Below, in pieces: positions 53,236 to 64,000 of a stretch of 64,000 nt of DNA. Within the stretch, counting starts at the first letter, position 1. Each line of letters starts with the position of its first letter. Position numbers and translations under genes: made by a program. The stretch covers positions 1 through 64,000 of the forward strand of contig JAJEAI010000130.1 of assembly GCA_022824205.1 (NCBI GenBank). Reading direction: 5' to 3'. The stretch comes from Candidatus Binatia bacterium. GTDB taxonomy: Bacteria > Desulfobacterota > Binatia > UBA9968 > JAJDTQ01. The notes under the pieces were generated by a model. That model was given only the letters and a program-made list of their open reading frames with translations, ran no database searches and was not told the DNA's origin.

Positions 53236-54480
53236 ATGCACCCGGTACAACTGTTCTGCTGGCACTTCATGGCCTACCCGCATCTGCCCGAGGACTTCGA
53301 CGAGAAATACGACACGGGCTGGGTGACGGTCCCCAACAGCCTGTGGGATTCGGAGAAGTCCCGTGGGCTATTCCAGGAGTACATCGACCAGCTCGCCTGT
53401 GCCGACGACCTGGGCTTCGACGGGCTGGTGCTGAACGAACATCACCAGAACATCTATGGCCTCATGCCCTCGCCCAACCTCATCGCGGCGGCGCTGACGC
53501 AGCGTTCCAGCAAGGCCAGGATCTGCGTTCTGGGGAACCTGCTGCCGCTGCACATCAACCCGCTGCGGGTGGCCGAAGAGTACGCCATGCTCGACAACAT
53601 GAGCAACGGGCGCATCATCGCGGGCTTCGCCCCCGGCGGCGGCCCGGAGAACTACAACTACGACATCCCCTCGGTGACCTCGCGCGAGCGGTTCTGGGAA
53701 GCCGTGGACCTGGTGGTGCGCGCGTGGACCGACGACGGCCCCTTCAACCACGAGGGGCACTACTACCCGCTGCGCTACGTGAACCCGTGGCCCAAGCCCA
53801 CCCAGAAGCCTCATCCGCCCATCTGGGTGCCCGGCTCCCGCAGCGCGTCCACCCTCACCGAGGTGGCCAAGCGCGGCTACTGCTACTTCCTGTCGTCCCG
53901 GAGCCACGGCGGCGAGACCTACAAGGCGCGCGAACAGTTCTCCAAGGTGCTGGAGGACCACGGCGACAGCTACCAGCCGTACCGCATGGGCATCCTCATG
54001 TCCGCCTACGTGAGCGAGACCGACGCCCAGGCCAGGGAGGAATGCGAGGAAGGGGTGTGGTATTTCCTGCGCAACTGCCTCAAGGGCCACCTGCGCAAGG
54101 AAGGGCGCCAGCTCACCTTCGGCGCCGGCGTGCCCTACATCCCGGCGCCCGCCTGGAAGGAGTTCCTGAAGCACTCCGATCCCAACCGCTCGATGCTGGG
54201 CGACGTCAATGACTGGGACGAACTCGACAAGGCCCAGTCCATCGTGGTGGGCAGTCCCGAGACCGTGCACCGGAAGATCCTGGACCTCATCGAGAAGTCA
54301 CAGGTGGGGAACCTGCTGATCCAGTTCCACCTCGGCAACATGCCGGGTGAACTGGCACTCAAGAGCCAGCGCCTGTTCGCCACCGAGGTGGCCCCGGCCC
54401 TGCGGGAAGATTCCGCGCGCGTGTTCGCCAAGGCCTATCCGCGGATGGAAGAGACCCTTGCGGCCGGAGCCGTGGCATGA
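53236..54480 (+). CDS. LLM-class flavin-dependent monooxygenase (luciferase-like)
   Basis: A 414-residue luciferase-like enzyme. CADDLGFDGLVLNEHHQNIY carries the NEHH motif of group A/bacterial-luciferase types. NLLPLHINPLRVAEEYAMLD and NMSNGRIIAGFAPGGGPENY form the flavin-phosphate region, and HPPIWVPGSRSASTLTEVAK the usual strand. Longer than most LLM members because of a C-terminal helical part. GGGAGG lies 5 nt before ATG. It overlaps the next hydrolase by four bases, so the two act together. Confidence 0.88.
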   Translation: MHPVQLFCWHFMAYPHLPEDFDEKYDTGWVTVPNSLWDSEKSRGLFQEYIDQLACADDLGFDGLVLNEHHQNIYGLMPSPNLIAAALTQRSSKARICVLGNLLPLHINPLRVAEEYAMLDNMSNGRIIAGFAPGGGPENYNYDIPSVTSRERFWEAVDLVVRAWTDDGPFNHEGHYYPLRYVNPWPKPTQKPHPPIWVPGSRSASTLTEVAKRGYCYFLSSRSHGGETYKAREQFSKVLEDHGDSYQPYRMGILMSAYVSETDAQAREECEEGVWYFLRNCLKGHLRKEGRQLTFGAGVPYIPAPAWKEFLKHSDPNRSMLGDVNDWDELDKAQSIVVGSPETVHRKILDLIEKSQVGNLLIQFHLGNMPGELALKSQRLFATEVAPALREDSARVFAKAYPRMEETLAAGAVA

Positions 54481-55295
54481 GCGGGCGGACACTCGACCTG
54501 AACGGCCGGAAGGTTTCGGTACTGGAGGACGGCGCCGGCGAGCCCACCCTCTACCTGCACGGCTTCGCCGACGTGCACGCGGTCACGGAAGGCTGGCTGC
54601 CGTTCCACGAGAAGCTCATGGAAAGCTGCAGGCTTTACGCCCCGGCCCATCCGGGGTGTGCCGCCTCGGACGAGATCGAGTACCTGGAGTCGGCCGAGGA
54701 CCTCGTGTTCCATTATCTCGAGGTCATCGACGCCCTGGAACTCGACCGCTTCCACCTGGTAGGCACCTGCGTCGGGGGCTGGATCGCCGCCGAGCTGGCG
54801 ACACGCCACCCCGAGAAGGTCCGGCGCCTCGTGCTCATCGACGCCTCGGGCCTGTTCGTTTCCGGGGCGCCCATCGGCGACATCTTCATGATGTCCCACC
54901 CGGTGCGCGGCACGGACTACTCCGAGCTGCGCGCCATGCTGTTCGAGAACGACCGGACGCAGGTGGGGCACGCGCTGTTCCCCGACGGCCGGGCCGAGAA
55001 CATCGAGGACGAGCTGCGGCGTTACCAGATGATACGCTTCAGCAACCGGTTCGGCTTCAACCCGCCCTACTTCTACAACCGATCGCTGCGGAGCCGCCTG
55101 CGCCGCATCGCGGCGCCGACCCTTGTGGTGTGGGGCGAGTCCGACCAGATGGTGCCATTGGCCCACGGCGAGGCCTACGCCGCGGGCATTGACAACTCCA
55201 ACGGTGTGAGCTTGGTGAAGGGCGCCGGCCACAGCCCCCAGGCGGAACAGCCGGAGGCCACGGCGGACTTGGTGAAAGGTTTTCTCAGCGGGTAG
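54477..55295 (+). CDS. Alpha/beta hydrolase with Cys at the nucleophile position
   Basis: A 272-residue hydrolase. HGF (28-30) begins the oxyanion site. The nucleophile elbow reads LVGTCVGGWIA, with Cys98 where Ser is expected. The acid is in VVWGESDQMVP and the His in KGAGHSPQAEQPE. A Cys nucleophile resembles dienelactone hydrolase-type chemistry, whereas neighbours in this superfamily normally have GxSxG. It is coupled to the LLM gene by an ATGA overlap, so it may cleave the LLM product. Confidence 0.8.
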   Translation: MSGRTLDLNGRKVSVLEDGAGEPTLYLHGFADVHAVTEGWLPFHEKLMESCRLYAPAHPGCAASDEIEYLESAEDLVFHYLEVIDALELDRFHLVGTCVGGWIAAELATRHPEKVRRLVLIDASGLFVSGAPIGDIFMMSHPVRGTDYSELRAMLFENDRTQVGHALFPDGRAENIEDELRRYQMIRFSNRFGFNPPYFYNRSLRSRLRRIAAPTLVVWGESDQMVPLAHGEAYAAGIDNSNGVSLVKGAGHSPQAEQPEATADLVKGFLSG

Positions 55296-55377
55296 AGACC
55301 TTCCGACGGCCGTTGCGATGAGCTCGAAGGGATACCTCAGGTCGAACCCCGCCACCGGCTCGGACGAGGAGACCTCC

Positions 55378-55959
55378 ATGAGATCATCGCGACGTTTGAC
55401 ACTGGCCGCGGTGTTCCTGGCGACGTTATCGCTGACACACGTGGGTCAAGGAAGGTCCGCCGAACACTCGGACATTCCCGACCCGATGCGCGCCTACGCC
55501 CATTGGCAGCAAGGCTACCTGTTGCATCTCAGCGGCCGGTACCAGGCCGCGGTCGACAGTTTCCGCGAGTCCATCGAGATTCTGCCCACGGCCGAGGGGC
55601 ACACCTTCCTGGGCTGGTCGCTCAGCATGCTCGGACATACCGAAGAAGCCCTTGCCGAATGCAAGAAGGCCATCGCCCTCGATCCGGACTACGGCAATCC
55701 CTACAACGACATCGGGGTCTACCTGATCGATCTCGGTCGCCCGGACGAGGCGGTCCCGTGGCTCGAGAAGGCGGTCTCGGCCAAGCGATACTGTTGCTAT
55801 CAGTTCGCACACTTCAATCTCGGCCACGTGCGTTTGTTGCAGGGGAATTTCCACGCGGCGAAGCGCTCGTTCGAACAAGCCTTGCGGCACGATCCCGACT
55901 ATCTGCCCGCGCGGAAGGCCCTGGAGTATCTCGACGCGAAGATCGGGAAACCGCTGTAG
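55378..55959 (+). CDS. Exported TPR-repeat protein
   Basis: A 193-residue protein. The signal peptide RRLTLAAVFLATLSLTHVGQ is followed by at least four TPRs: QQGYLLHLSGRYQAAVDSFR, GWSLSMLGHTEEALAECKKA, DIGVYLIDLGRPDEAVPWLE and LGHVRLLQGNFHAAKRSFEQ. ATG 55378 has GAGGAG ahead; an in-frame ATG at 55318 would put the signal peptide inside. It follows the hydrolase by 82 nt. Scaffold role; partners unknown. Confidence 0.82.
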   Translation: MRSSRRLTLAAVFLATLSLTHVGQGRSAEHSDIPDPMRAYAHWQQGYLLHLSGRYQAAVDSFRESIEILPTAEGHTFLGWSLSMLGHTEEALAECKKAIALDPDYGNPYNDIGVYLIDLGRPDEAVPWLEKAVSAKRYCCYQFAHFNLGHVRLLQGNFHAAKRSFEQALRHDPDYLPARKALEYLDAKIGKPL

Positions 55960-56004
55960 CCTGATCGCCCCACCCCCCTCCGCGGAGCCCAGGAAAAAAG
56001 ATCA

Positions 56005-56020
56005 TCCCCAATATTGGGGA
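56005..56020. promoter_or_regulatory. Perfect 16-bp palindrome upstream of the LuxR-type gene
   Basis: TCCCCAATATTGGGGA is a perfect dyad with AT-rich centre, 97 nt before the regulator ATG. Candidate operator for a dimeric regulator. Its half-site CCAAT/ATTGG is also seen in the dispersed TGCAACATTGG motifs. Confidence 0.5.
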
Positions 56021-56066
56021 GGCCATGGAGCGCTCAAACTTCTATATTCTCTGAGTTCGTGGCCAA

Positions 56067-56100
56067 GTTGAACACTCGGAACTGAAAAGGTTGAACACTT
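56067..56100 (+). promoter_or_regulatory. Direct repeats GTTGAACACT upstream of the LuxR-type gene
   Basis: GTTGAACACT at 56067-56076 and 56090-56099, 23 bp start to start (about two helical turns). Same-face spacing suits cooperative regulator binding; it also covers the probable promoter and leader of the gene. Confidence 0.5.
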
Positions 56101-56117
56101 CTGCACGAGGGCCTCTC

Positions 56118-57266
56118 ATGAACGGACCCGCGTTTGAGCACATTCTGGCGTCATTGCACGAGGCGTCGCTGGACGATGCCCACTGGCCGACCGCCTCCGC
56201 GCTGATCGACGAGGCCCTCGGCGTGCACGGCAACTGCATGGGGCTCTTCGACTGGCACTCCCAGGCGGAAGTCCAGCTCTTCTTTGTGGGGTTTTTCTTT
56301 CGTGGGCAACGGCGCCTTGACTTGGAACGCGAATACTACGAGGACTACTTTCCCCTCGACGAACGGTACGCGCGCGCGCAGCAATTCCCCGCCAGCCAGC
56401 CGGTCCATATCACCCATCTCTACACCGAGGAAGAGTTGAAGAACTCCGTGGTGTACAACGATCTCGCTACCCGCATGCATGCTCAGGACAGCATCAACCT
56501 GCGCCTGGACGGACCCGATGGCTCAACCATATGCTGGGGCATCAACGACCCGGTTGACGGAAACGGCTGGCCGTCCGCCCGGCTTGAATCGATCCAGCGT
56601 CTCCTGCCCCATATCCGGCAATACGTGCGAATGAGACACGCGCTTGCCGCCGCGCGTGCGCTGGGCGCGTCGCTGACGGAACTGCTCGACACCGCCAACG
56701 CGGGCATCATCCAGCTCGACTGGCGCGGGCGTATCCTGGAAGTGAACGACCGCGCCCGGAATTTGCTCCGGACCGGGGACGGCCTGTTCGACGAGCGCGG
56801 TTTTCTCTCGGCCCGGTCGCCGGAGGACAACACCCATCTCCGGGCGCTCCTGAAGCAAGCCCTGCCTCTGTTCAAGAGTCAAGGCGTTGCCGGCTCGGTG
56901 ATGGTGCGGCGGGAATCGGGCCTCCCGCCGTTGGTCCTGCACATAAACCCGGTAAGCCGACACGAGACGGACTTGCGCATTGGGCCGCTGGCGGCGCTCG
57001 TGCTGGTCGTGGACCCGATGGACCGGCCCCGCATCGATCCGGCCAGGGTCGAGGCGGCTCTCGGCCTCACCGGGACGGAGAGCCGGGTAGCGGCGCTGTT
57101 GGCCGAAGGCATGAGCGTCCGTGACATCGCCGCGGCCATGGGCCGGAAGGAAAGCACGATACGCTCGCACGTGAAGCACATGTTCGCCAAGTACCATCTT
57201 TCGCGGCAGGCTGACCTGGTGCGGCTCGTGCTGTCGCTGACCCACTTTCCACCATCCAGAGCCTGA
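56118..57266 (+). CDS. LuxR-family transcriptional regulator with sensor domain
   Basis: A 382-residue regulator. Residues 1-180 form an unrecognised sensory region starting NGPAFEHILASLHEASLDDA. Residues 190-300 look PAS-like (ANAGIIQLDWRGRILEVNDR and RNLLRTGDGLF). The C-terminus is a GerE/LuxR HTH (LTGTESRVAALLAEGMSVRD, AAMGRKESTIRSHVKHMFAK). This arrangement is common among orphan helix-turn-helix regulators. ATG 56118 follows GAGGGC; a TTG 27 nt upstream is inside the direct repeat. Convergent with metH. Target and ligand unknown. Confidence 0.85.
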   Translation: MNGPAFEHILASLHEASLDDAHWPTASALIDEALGVHGNCMGLFDWHSQAEVQLFFVGFFFRGQRRLDLEREYYEDYFPLDERYARAQQFPASQPVHITHLYTEEELKNSVVYNDLATRMHAQDSINLRLDGPDGSTICWGINDPVDGNGWPSARLESIQRLLPHIRQYVRMRHALAAARALGASLTELLDTANAGIIQLDWRGRILEVNDRARNLLRTGDGLFDERGFLSARSPEDNTHLRALLKQALPLFKSQGVAGSVMVRRESGLPPLVLHINPVSRHETDLRIGPLAALVLVVDPMDRPRIDPARVEAALGLTGTESRVAALLAEGMSVRDIAAAMGRKESTIRSHVKHMFAKYHLSRQADLVRLVLSLTHFPPSRA

Positions 57267-57371
57267 GGGCTGCAGCCGCTAAGCGGCACTGGCGCTCGCG
57301 GCGGTACTTGCGCGAAAGGTGAGTACCTGGGCCGGCACTTCCATAACGAAAACAATGACGGCGGCCTTGCC

Positions 57372-61052
<3,681 letters not shown>

Positions 61053-61146
61053 GCCCTCGCCTGCTCCTTTCCTTCGTGTGCCGCGTCACCAGCAGGCTTG
61101 TGGGAATGCGCTCGCAGACTCACATGCCTGTTTGTGACACGGTACA

Positions 61147-61935
61147 CTAACGCGGCCGCGTCGCCTCCGGCGTGACGTAGGCCGCGGTAATGCCGCCGTC
61201 CACCACGAACTCCGTGCCCGTGACGAAGGACGACTCGTCGCTTGCCAGATAGAGCGCGGCCCGGGCGATCTCCCGGGCCTCGCCGAAACGTCCCATGGGA
61301 ATGTGCACCAAGCGCCGCTGTTGCTTGCGCGCGGTGTCGAGAACCTTCATCAGCAACTCGGTGCGCAGCGGCCCGGGGCACAACGCGTTCACGCGAATGT
61401 TCTCGCGCGCGTGGATCACCGCCAGCTCACGGGTCATGGCCACCACGCCCCCCTTGCTGGCGGTGTAGGCAAGCTGCGGCGTGGCCGCGCCCATGAGGGC
61501 GACGAACGAGGCCGTGTTGATGACCGATCCGCCGCCCGCCCGGCGCAACGCCGGAATCCCGTGCTTGCAGCCCAGGAACACCCCCTTGAGGTTCACCGCC
61601 AGGGTCCGGTCCCACACCTCCTCCGACGTCGCCACCGCGTCCGCGTCCTCGGCCAGCATGATGCCGGCGTTGTTGAAGAGGACGTGGAGCGCGCCGAATT
61701 CAGCTTCCGCCACGGCCACCATGCTCGCGCAATCGCCGTCCCGGGAAACGTCCGCGCGGCAATACGCCGCCGCGCCGCCGGCCCGCTCGATGCGCCCGGC
61801 CAGACGCTTGCCGCTCCGGTCGTCGACGTCGGCGATGACCACCCGCGCCCCCTCCCGTGCGAACAGCAGCGCGGTCTCCCGGCCGATGCCGCCGGCACCG
61901 CCGGTGATGAGTGCGACCTTGTCCTTCAAACGCAT
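61147..61935 (-). CDS. Short-chain dehydrogenase/reductase (SDR)
   Basis: A 262-residue classical SDR: TGGAGGIG cofactor loop from residue 11, Asp36-Asp38 (ADVDD) suggesting NAD, FNNAG at 87-91, catalytic Ser143, Tyr157 and Lys161 (YTASK), C-terminal FVVDGGITAAYV. Monocistronic or cotranscribed with metH, 94 nt downstream on the same strand. Substrate not predictable; similar in type to the SDR at 8585 but not a close copy by eye. Confidence 0.9.
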   Translation of the reverse strand: MRLKDKVALITGGAGGIGRETALLFAREGARVVIADVDDRSGKRLAGRIERAGGAAAYCRADVSRDGDCASMVAVAEAEFGALHVLFNNAGIMLAEDADAVATSEEVWDRTLAVNLKGVFLGCKHGIPALRRAGGGSVINTASFVALMGAATPQLAYTASKGGVVAMTRELAVIHARENIRVNALCPGPLRTELLMKVLDTARKQQRRLVHIPMGRFGEAREIARAALYLASDESSFVTGTEFVVDGGITAAYVTPEATRPR

Positions 61936-62010
61936 GGCGTTACTCGAACCAATCCGTCATTACCGCGAACAGTCTGTGTCAGACTCCCGAGGCAACGACG
62001 CCCCTTTACC

Positions 62011-62128
62011 CGTCATTCCCGCGGAAGCGGGAACATTCCCGCGGAAGCGGGAATCCAGGCGGGGTGAGGCCGGGCAATGAGGCCGCCACACCCCCCACCC
62101 CTGGATTCCCGCTTCCGCGGGAATGACG
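62011..62128. repeat. REP/MITE-like palindromic element, copy E, inverted, with duplicated arm
   Basis: CGTCATTCCCGCGGAAGCGG and a second CATTCCCGCGGAAGCGGGAA stand in tandem, then AATCCAGGCGGGGTGAGGCC. After the centre comes CCTGGATTCCCGCTTCCGCG ending AATGACG. The centre is the reverse complement of copy A's centre, so this copy is in the opposite orientation. Fills the middle of the 301-nt gap 61936-62236; no gene is seen there. Confidence 0.85.
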
Positions 62129-62236
62129 TTTCGGGTGGCGGGTGCCGCTCCCTCTCCGAGCCGAGTTCCTACACGACCGCTTCGCGGGGTTGACGGTATG
62201 GCAACGTCTCCCGGATACCTGTTCGGCGGCCTCGGC

Positions 62237-62947
62237 TCAGCGTGTTCCGGCGGCCTCCACCAGGGCGTCGAACAGGCGTTGCTGGATGGGGTCCTCCGCC
62301 GCCGTCAACTCGGGATGCCACTGCACCGCCACGAGCCAGGGGTGCGCGGGCATCTCCAGCCCCTCGATGGTACCGTCCGGGGCGTGCGCCACGACCTCGA
62401 AGCCCGGCGCCACCTGGCGAACGGCTTGGTGGTGCCACGACATGCACGAGAAGTCCGTGGCGCCCAGAAGCCCGGCCAGCCGGGACGCCGGCTTCACCCG
62501 GACCGCGTGAGGCGTGGGCTCGCGCGGCGGCACGCGGTGGTTCACCGTCTCTCCCACCTCGTCGGGCAGGTGCTCGACCAGGGTGCCGCCCTTGGCGACG
62601 TTGAGGATCTGGCTGCCGCGGCAGATGGCCAGGGTCGGGACCTCCAGGTCGAACACGCGCCGGGCGAGATCGATCTCGGAACGGTCCCGTTCCGGTTCCA
62701 CCATGTAGATGGTCTCGTGGTGGCTGCCGCCGTAGAGGTCGGGGTCGAGGTCGCCGCCGCCGCTGAACACCACCGCCTTGAGAAGCGGCAGCACCGCGTC
62801 CATGCGCTCCTCACCGGGCGGCAGCAGCAACGGAATTCCGCCCGCGCGGCGCACCGCGTCGACGTATTCCGCGGGCAGGATGTACCGGTTGTGCGGGCCG
62901 CGCCCGTAGGTGGTGATGCCGATGAACGGCGCGTCGGTGGCGCGCAT
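62237..62947 (-). CDS. puuD: Class I glutamine amidotransferase, gamma-glutamyl-GABA hydrolase-like (PuuD)
   Basis: A 236-residue class I GATase-like hydrolase. FSGGGDLDPDLYGG matches PuuD and peptidase C26 members. The nucleophile Cys109 is in LAICRGSQILNVAKGG, and His/Glu in LVAVQWHPELTA. IGITTYGRGPHNRYILPAEY opens the fold. Its ATG lies one nucleotide after the glutamine synthetase-like stop, so the pair is coupled. It probably hydrolyses gamma-glutamyl amides made by that ligase, as in polyamine catabolism; exact substrate is inferred. Confidence 0.85.
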   Translation of the reverse strand: MRATDAPFIGITTYGRGPHNRYILPAEYVDAVRRAGGIPLLLPPGEERMDAVLPLLKAVVFSGGGDLDPDLYGGSHHETIYMVEPERDRSEIDLARRVFDLEVPTLAICRGSQILNVAKGGTLVEHLPDEVGETVNHRVPPREPTPHAVRVKPASRLAGLLGATDFSCMSWHHQAVRQVAPGFEVVAHAPDGTIEGLEMPAHPWLVAVQWHPELTAAEDPIQQRLFDALVEAAGTR

Positions 62948-62948
62948 T

Positions 62949-64000
62949 TCAGATCCGCTCGAAATAGCGTTTCCTTTCCCAGTCGGTGACGGCGTCGCGA
63001 TACTTCCTTTCCTCGGTGCGAAAGAAATGGACGTAGTGCTCCACCACGTCCGCGCCGAAGTTCTCGCGCGCGAACTCGCTCTCCGCGAACACGTCGGTGG
63101 CCTCGCCCAGGGACCCCGGCATCTGGAGCACGTCGCCGGCGGCGTACAGGTTGCCATCGAAGGCCGGAGGCGGCTCGGTCCGATGGCGGAGGCCGTCCAC
63201 GCCCGCGGCCAGAGCCGCGGCATAGGCGAGGTAGGGGTTGCAGTCGGCGCCGGGCACGCGGCACTCGATCCGGGCACCCCTCCCCTGCCCCAGCACCCGG
63301 AAGCCGCCGGTGCGGTTGTCGTGGCTCCAGCCGATGCCCGTGGGCGCCCAGGACTCCGCGCGGTAACGCTTGTAGGAATTGACCGTCGGCGCGTAGAACA
63401 CCATGGTCTCGGGCAGATGCGCCAGCCAGCCGCCGAGGAACCAGCGGAAGACGTCCGAGAACCCACCCGGACCGGTCCCGGCGAAGGCATTCCCGCCGTT
63501 GCGCCACAGGCTCAGGTGCACATGGCAGCTCGACCCGGCCAGCTCGGTGGCGAACTTGGCCATGAAGGTGACGCTGAGCCCCATCTGCTCGGCCACTTCC
63601 TTGAGGCACTCCTTGTAGACGCAGTGGCGGTCGGCCATGGCGAGCACGCCGGCATAGCGCACGTTGAGTTCATGCTGGCCCGGCCCCCACTCGCCCTTGG
63701 AGCTTTCCACCGGCACGCCCGAGTCCCGCAGGTGGCGCCGCGCGGCGCCGTGGAAGCGTTCCTCCCGGAAACCCTGGAGCACATGGTAGTCCTCGATGTA
63801 GCTGCCGGCCGAGGTCAGGTCCTGGAAGTGCTTTTCCGCCGCCTGCCGGTAGGAGTTCTCGAAGAGATAGTACTCCAGCTCCGACCCTGCCATGACCTCG
63901 TACCCCAGGGAGCGGGCGCGCCGCAGTTGGCCGCGGAGCACCGACCGGGGCGCTTCCGCCACCAGTTCGTGGGAGACGGTCTCCTTGACGTCGCACAGTA
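62949..64000 (-). CDS. Glutamine synthetase-family gamma-glutamyl ligase, 5' end outside window
   Basis: At least 350 residues, open to the right edge (LCDVKETVSHELVAEAPRSV continues upstream of the first internal start, so the gene begins beyond 64000). The catalytic domain shows GSELEYYLFENSYRQ (metal Glu), ESSKGEWGPGQHELNVRYAG, TFMAKFATELAGSSCHVHLS, and RVPGADCNPYLAYAAAL. The sequence is of the GlnA-III/PuuA type rather than housekeeping GlnA. With the adjacent PuuD-like hydrolase it suggests gamma-glutamylation of an amine followed by hydrolysis. Probably cytoplasmic dodecamer as in the family. Confidence 0.85.
   Translation of the reverse strand, partial: LCDVKETVSHELVAEAPRSVLRGQLRRARSLGYEVMAGSELEYYLFENSYRQAAEKHFQDLTSAGSYIEDYHVLQGFREERFHGAARRHLRDSGVPVESSKGEWGPGQHELNVRYAGVLAMADRHCVYKECLKEVAEQMGLSVTFMAKFATELAGSSCHVHLSLWRNGGNAFAGTGPGGFSDVFRWFLGGWLAHLPETMVFYAPTVNSYKRYRAESWAPTGIGWSHDNRTGGFRVLGQGRGARIECRVPGADCNPYLAYAAALAAGVDGLRHRTEPPPAFDGNLYAAGDVLQMPGSLGEATDVFAESEFARENFGADVVEHYVHFFRTEERKYRDAVTDWERKRYFERI

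Noticed and set aside
61053-61146. Cobalamin or SAM/SAH riboswitch ahead of metH
   Set aside because: The 94-nt spacer has no B12-box or SAM/SAH core motif and is too short for a B12 aptamer.
62011-62060. CRISPR-like tandem repeat
   Set aside because: Two adjacent 20-bp copies without unique spacers of normal size; each is a hairpin of the dispersed element, and no cas gene is near.

Overview
The window is 64 kb of GC-rich, densely coded DNA with overlapping genes and many ATGA-type junctions. It comes from a Gram-negative bacterium: the evidence is an autotransporter-type beta-barrel, FtsEX with an EnvC-like partner, and periplasmic cytochrome c'. I see no rRNA or diagnostic marker that fixes the taxon. 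The mix of housekeeping loci with many COG2159-type amidohydrolases, luciferase-like (LLM) oxidoreductases, MFS permeases and dispersed palindromic repeats resembles uncultured deltaproteobacteria-like or Tectomicrobia-like environmental lineages. That placement is inference only.

Layout. 1-4.8 kb: the tail of a propeller-like protein, a cueR-cytochrome c' unit with a textbook MerR-type promoter, and an MFS/LLM/amidohydrolase cluster. 5.3-7 kb: a rhodanese whose catalytic cysteine codon is TGA followed by a SECIS-like hairpin, overlapped by an EamA permease. 7-12.5 kb: rhomboid protease, CoA-binding protein, SDR, a second amidohydrolase, MFS, VOC protein. 12.6-19.2 kb: a very large surface protein (Ig-like, Calx-beta, outer-membrane barrel) next to a decayed tyrosine recombinase. 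19.3-23.5 kb: PhnD-like protein, third amidohydrolase, queC, an amidohydrolase remnant, an M29/NicX-like enzyme. 23.5-28.2 kb: tRNA(CAT) and the macromolecular synthesis operon rpsU-cvpA-dnaG-rpoD. 28.2-34.7 kb: ftsE-ftsX-envC-ctpA-xseA-xseB-tlyA, all on the minus strand. 34.9-45.6 kb: B12/radical SAM protein, RNase H-like DUF429 protein, SirB1, a TPP enzyme, a 6PGDH-like dehydrogenase, an LLM enzyme and two tandem MFS paralogues. 45.8-57.3 kb: UbiD decarboxylase, phosphohexomutase with a small CxxC protein, PepP, two hydrolases, an SH3 protein, LLM, TPR and LuxR-type genes. 57.4-64 kb: metH, SDR, and a gamma-glutamyl hydrolase/glutamine synthetase-like pair running off the end.

The main functional themes are catabolism or transport of small organic acids and aromatics, where LLM, amidohydrolase, UbiD, TPP, SDR and MFS genes recur in small clusters, and the core machinery of division and replication. 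The most interesting single item is the probable selenocysteine-containing sulfurtransferase at 5278-6126. Here the UGA, a 17-nt hairpin 10 nt downstream, the intact post-UGA reading frame and the 4-nt overlap with the next gene all agree. A roughly 100-bp palindromic repeat (REP/MITE-like) occurs three times complete and once interrupted, and several shorter dispersed repeats occupy the intergenic spaces.
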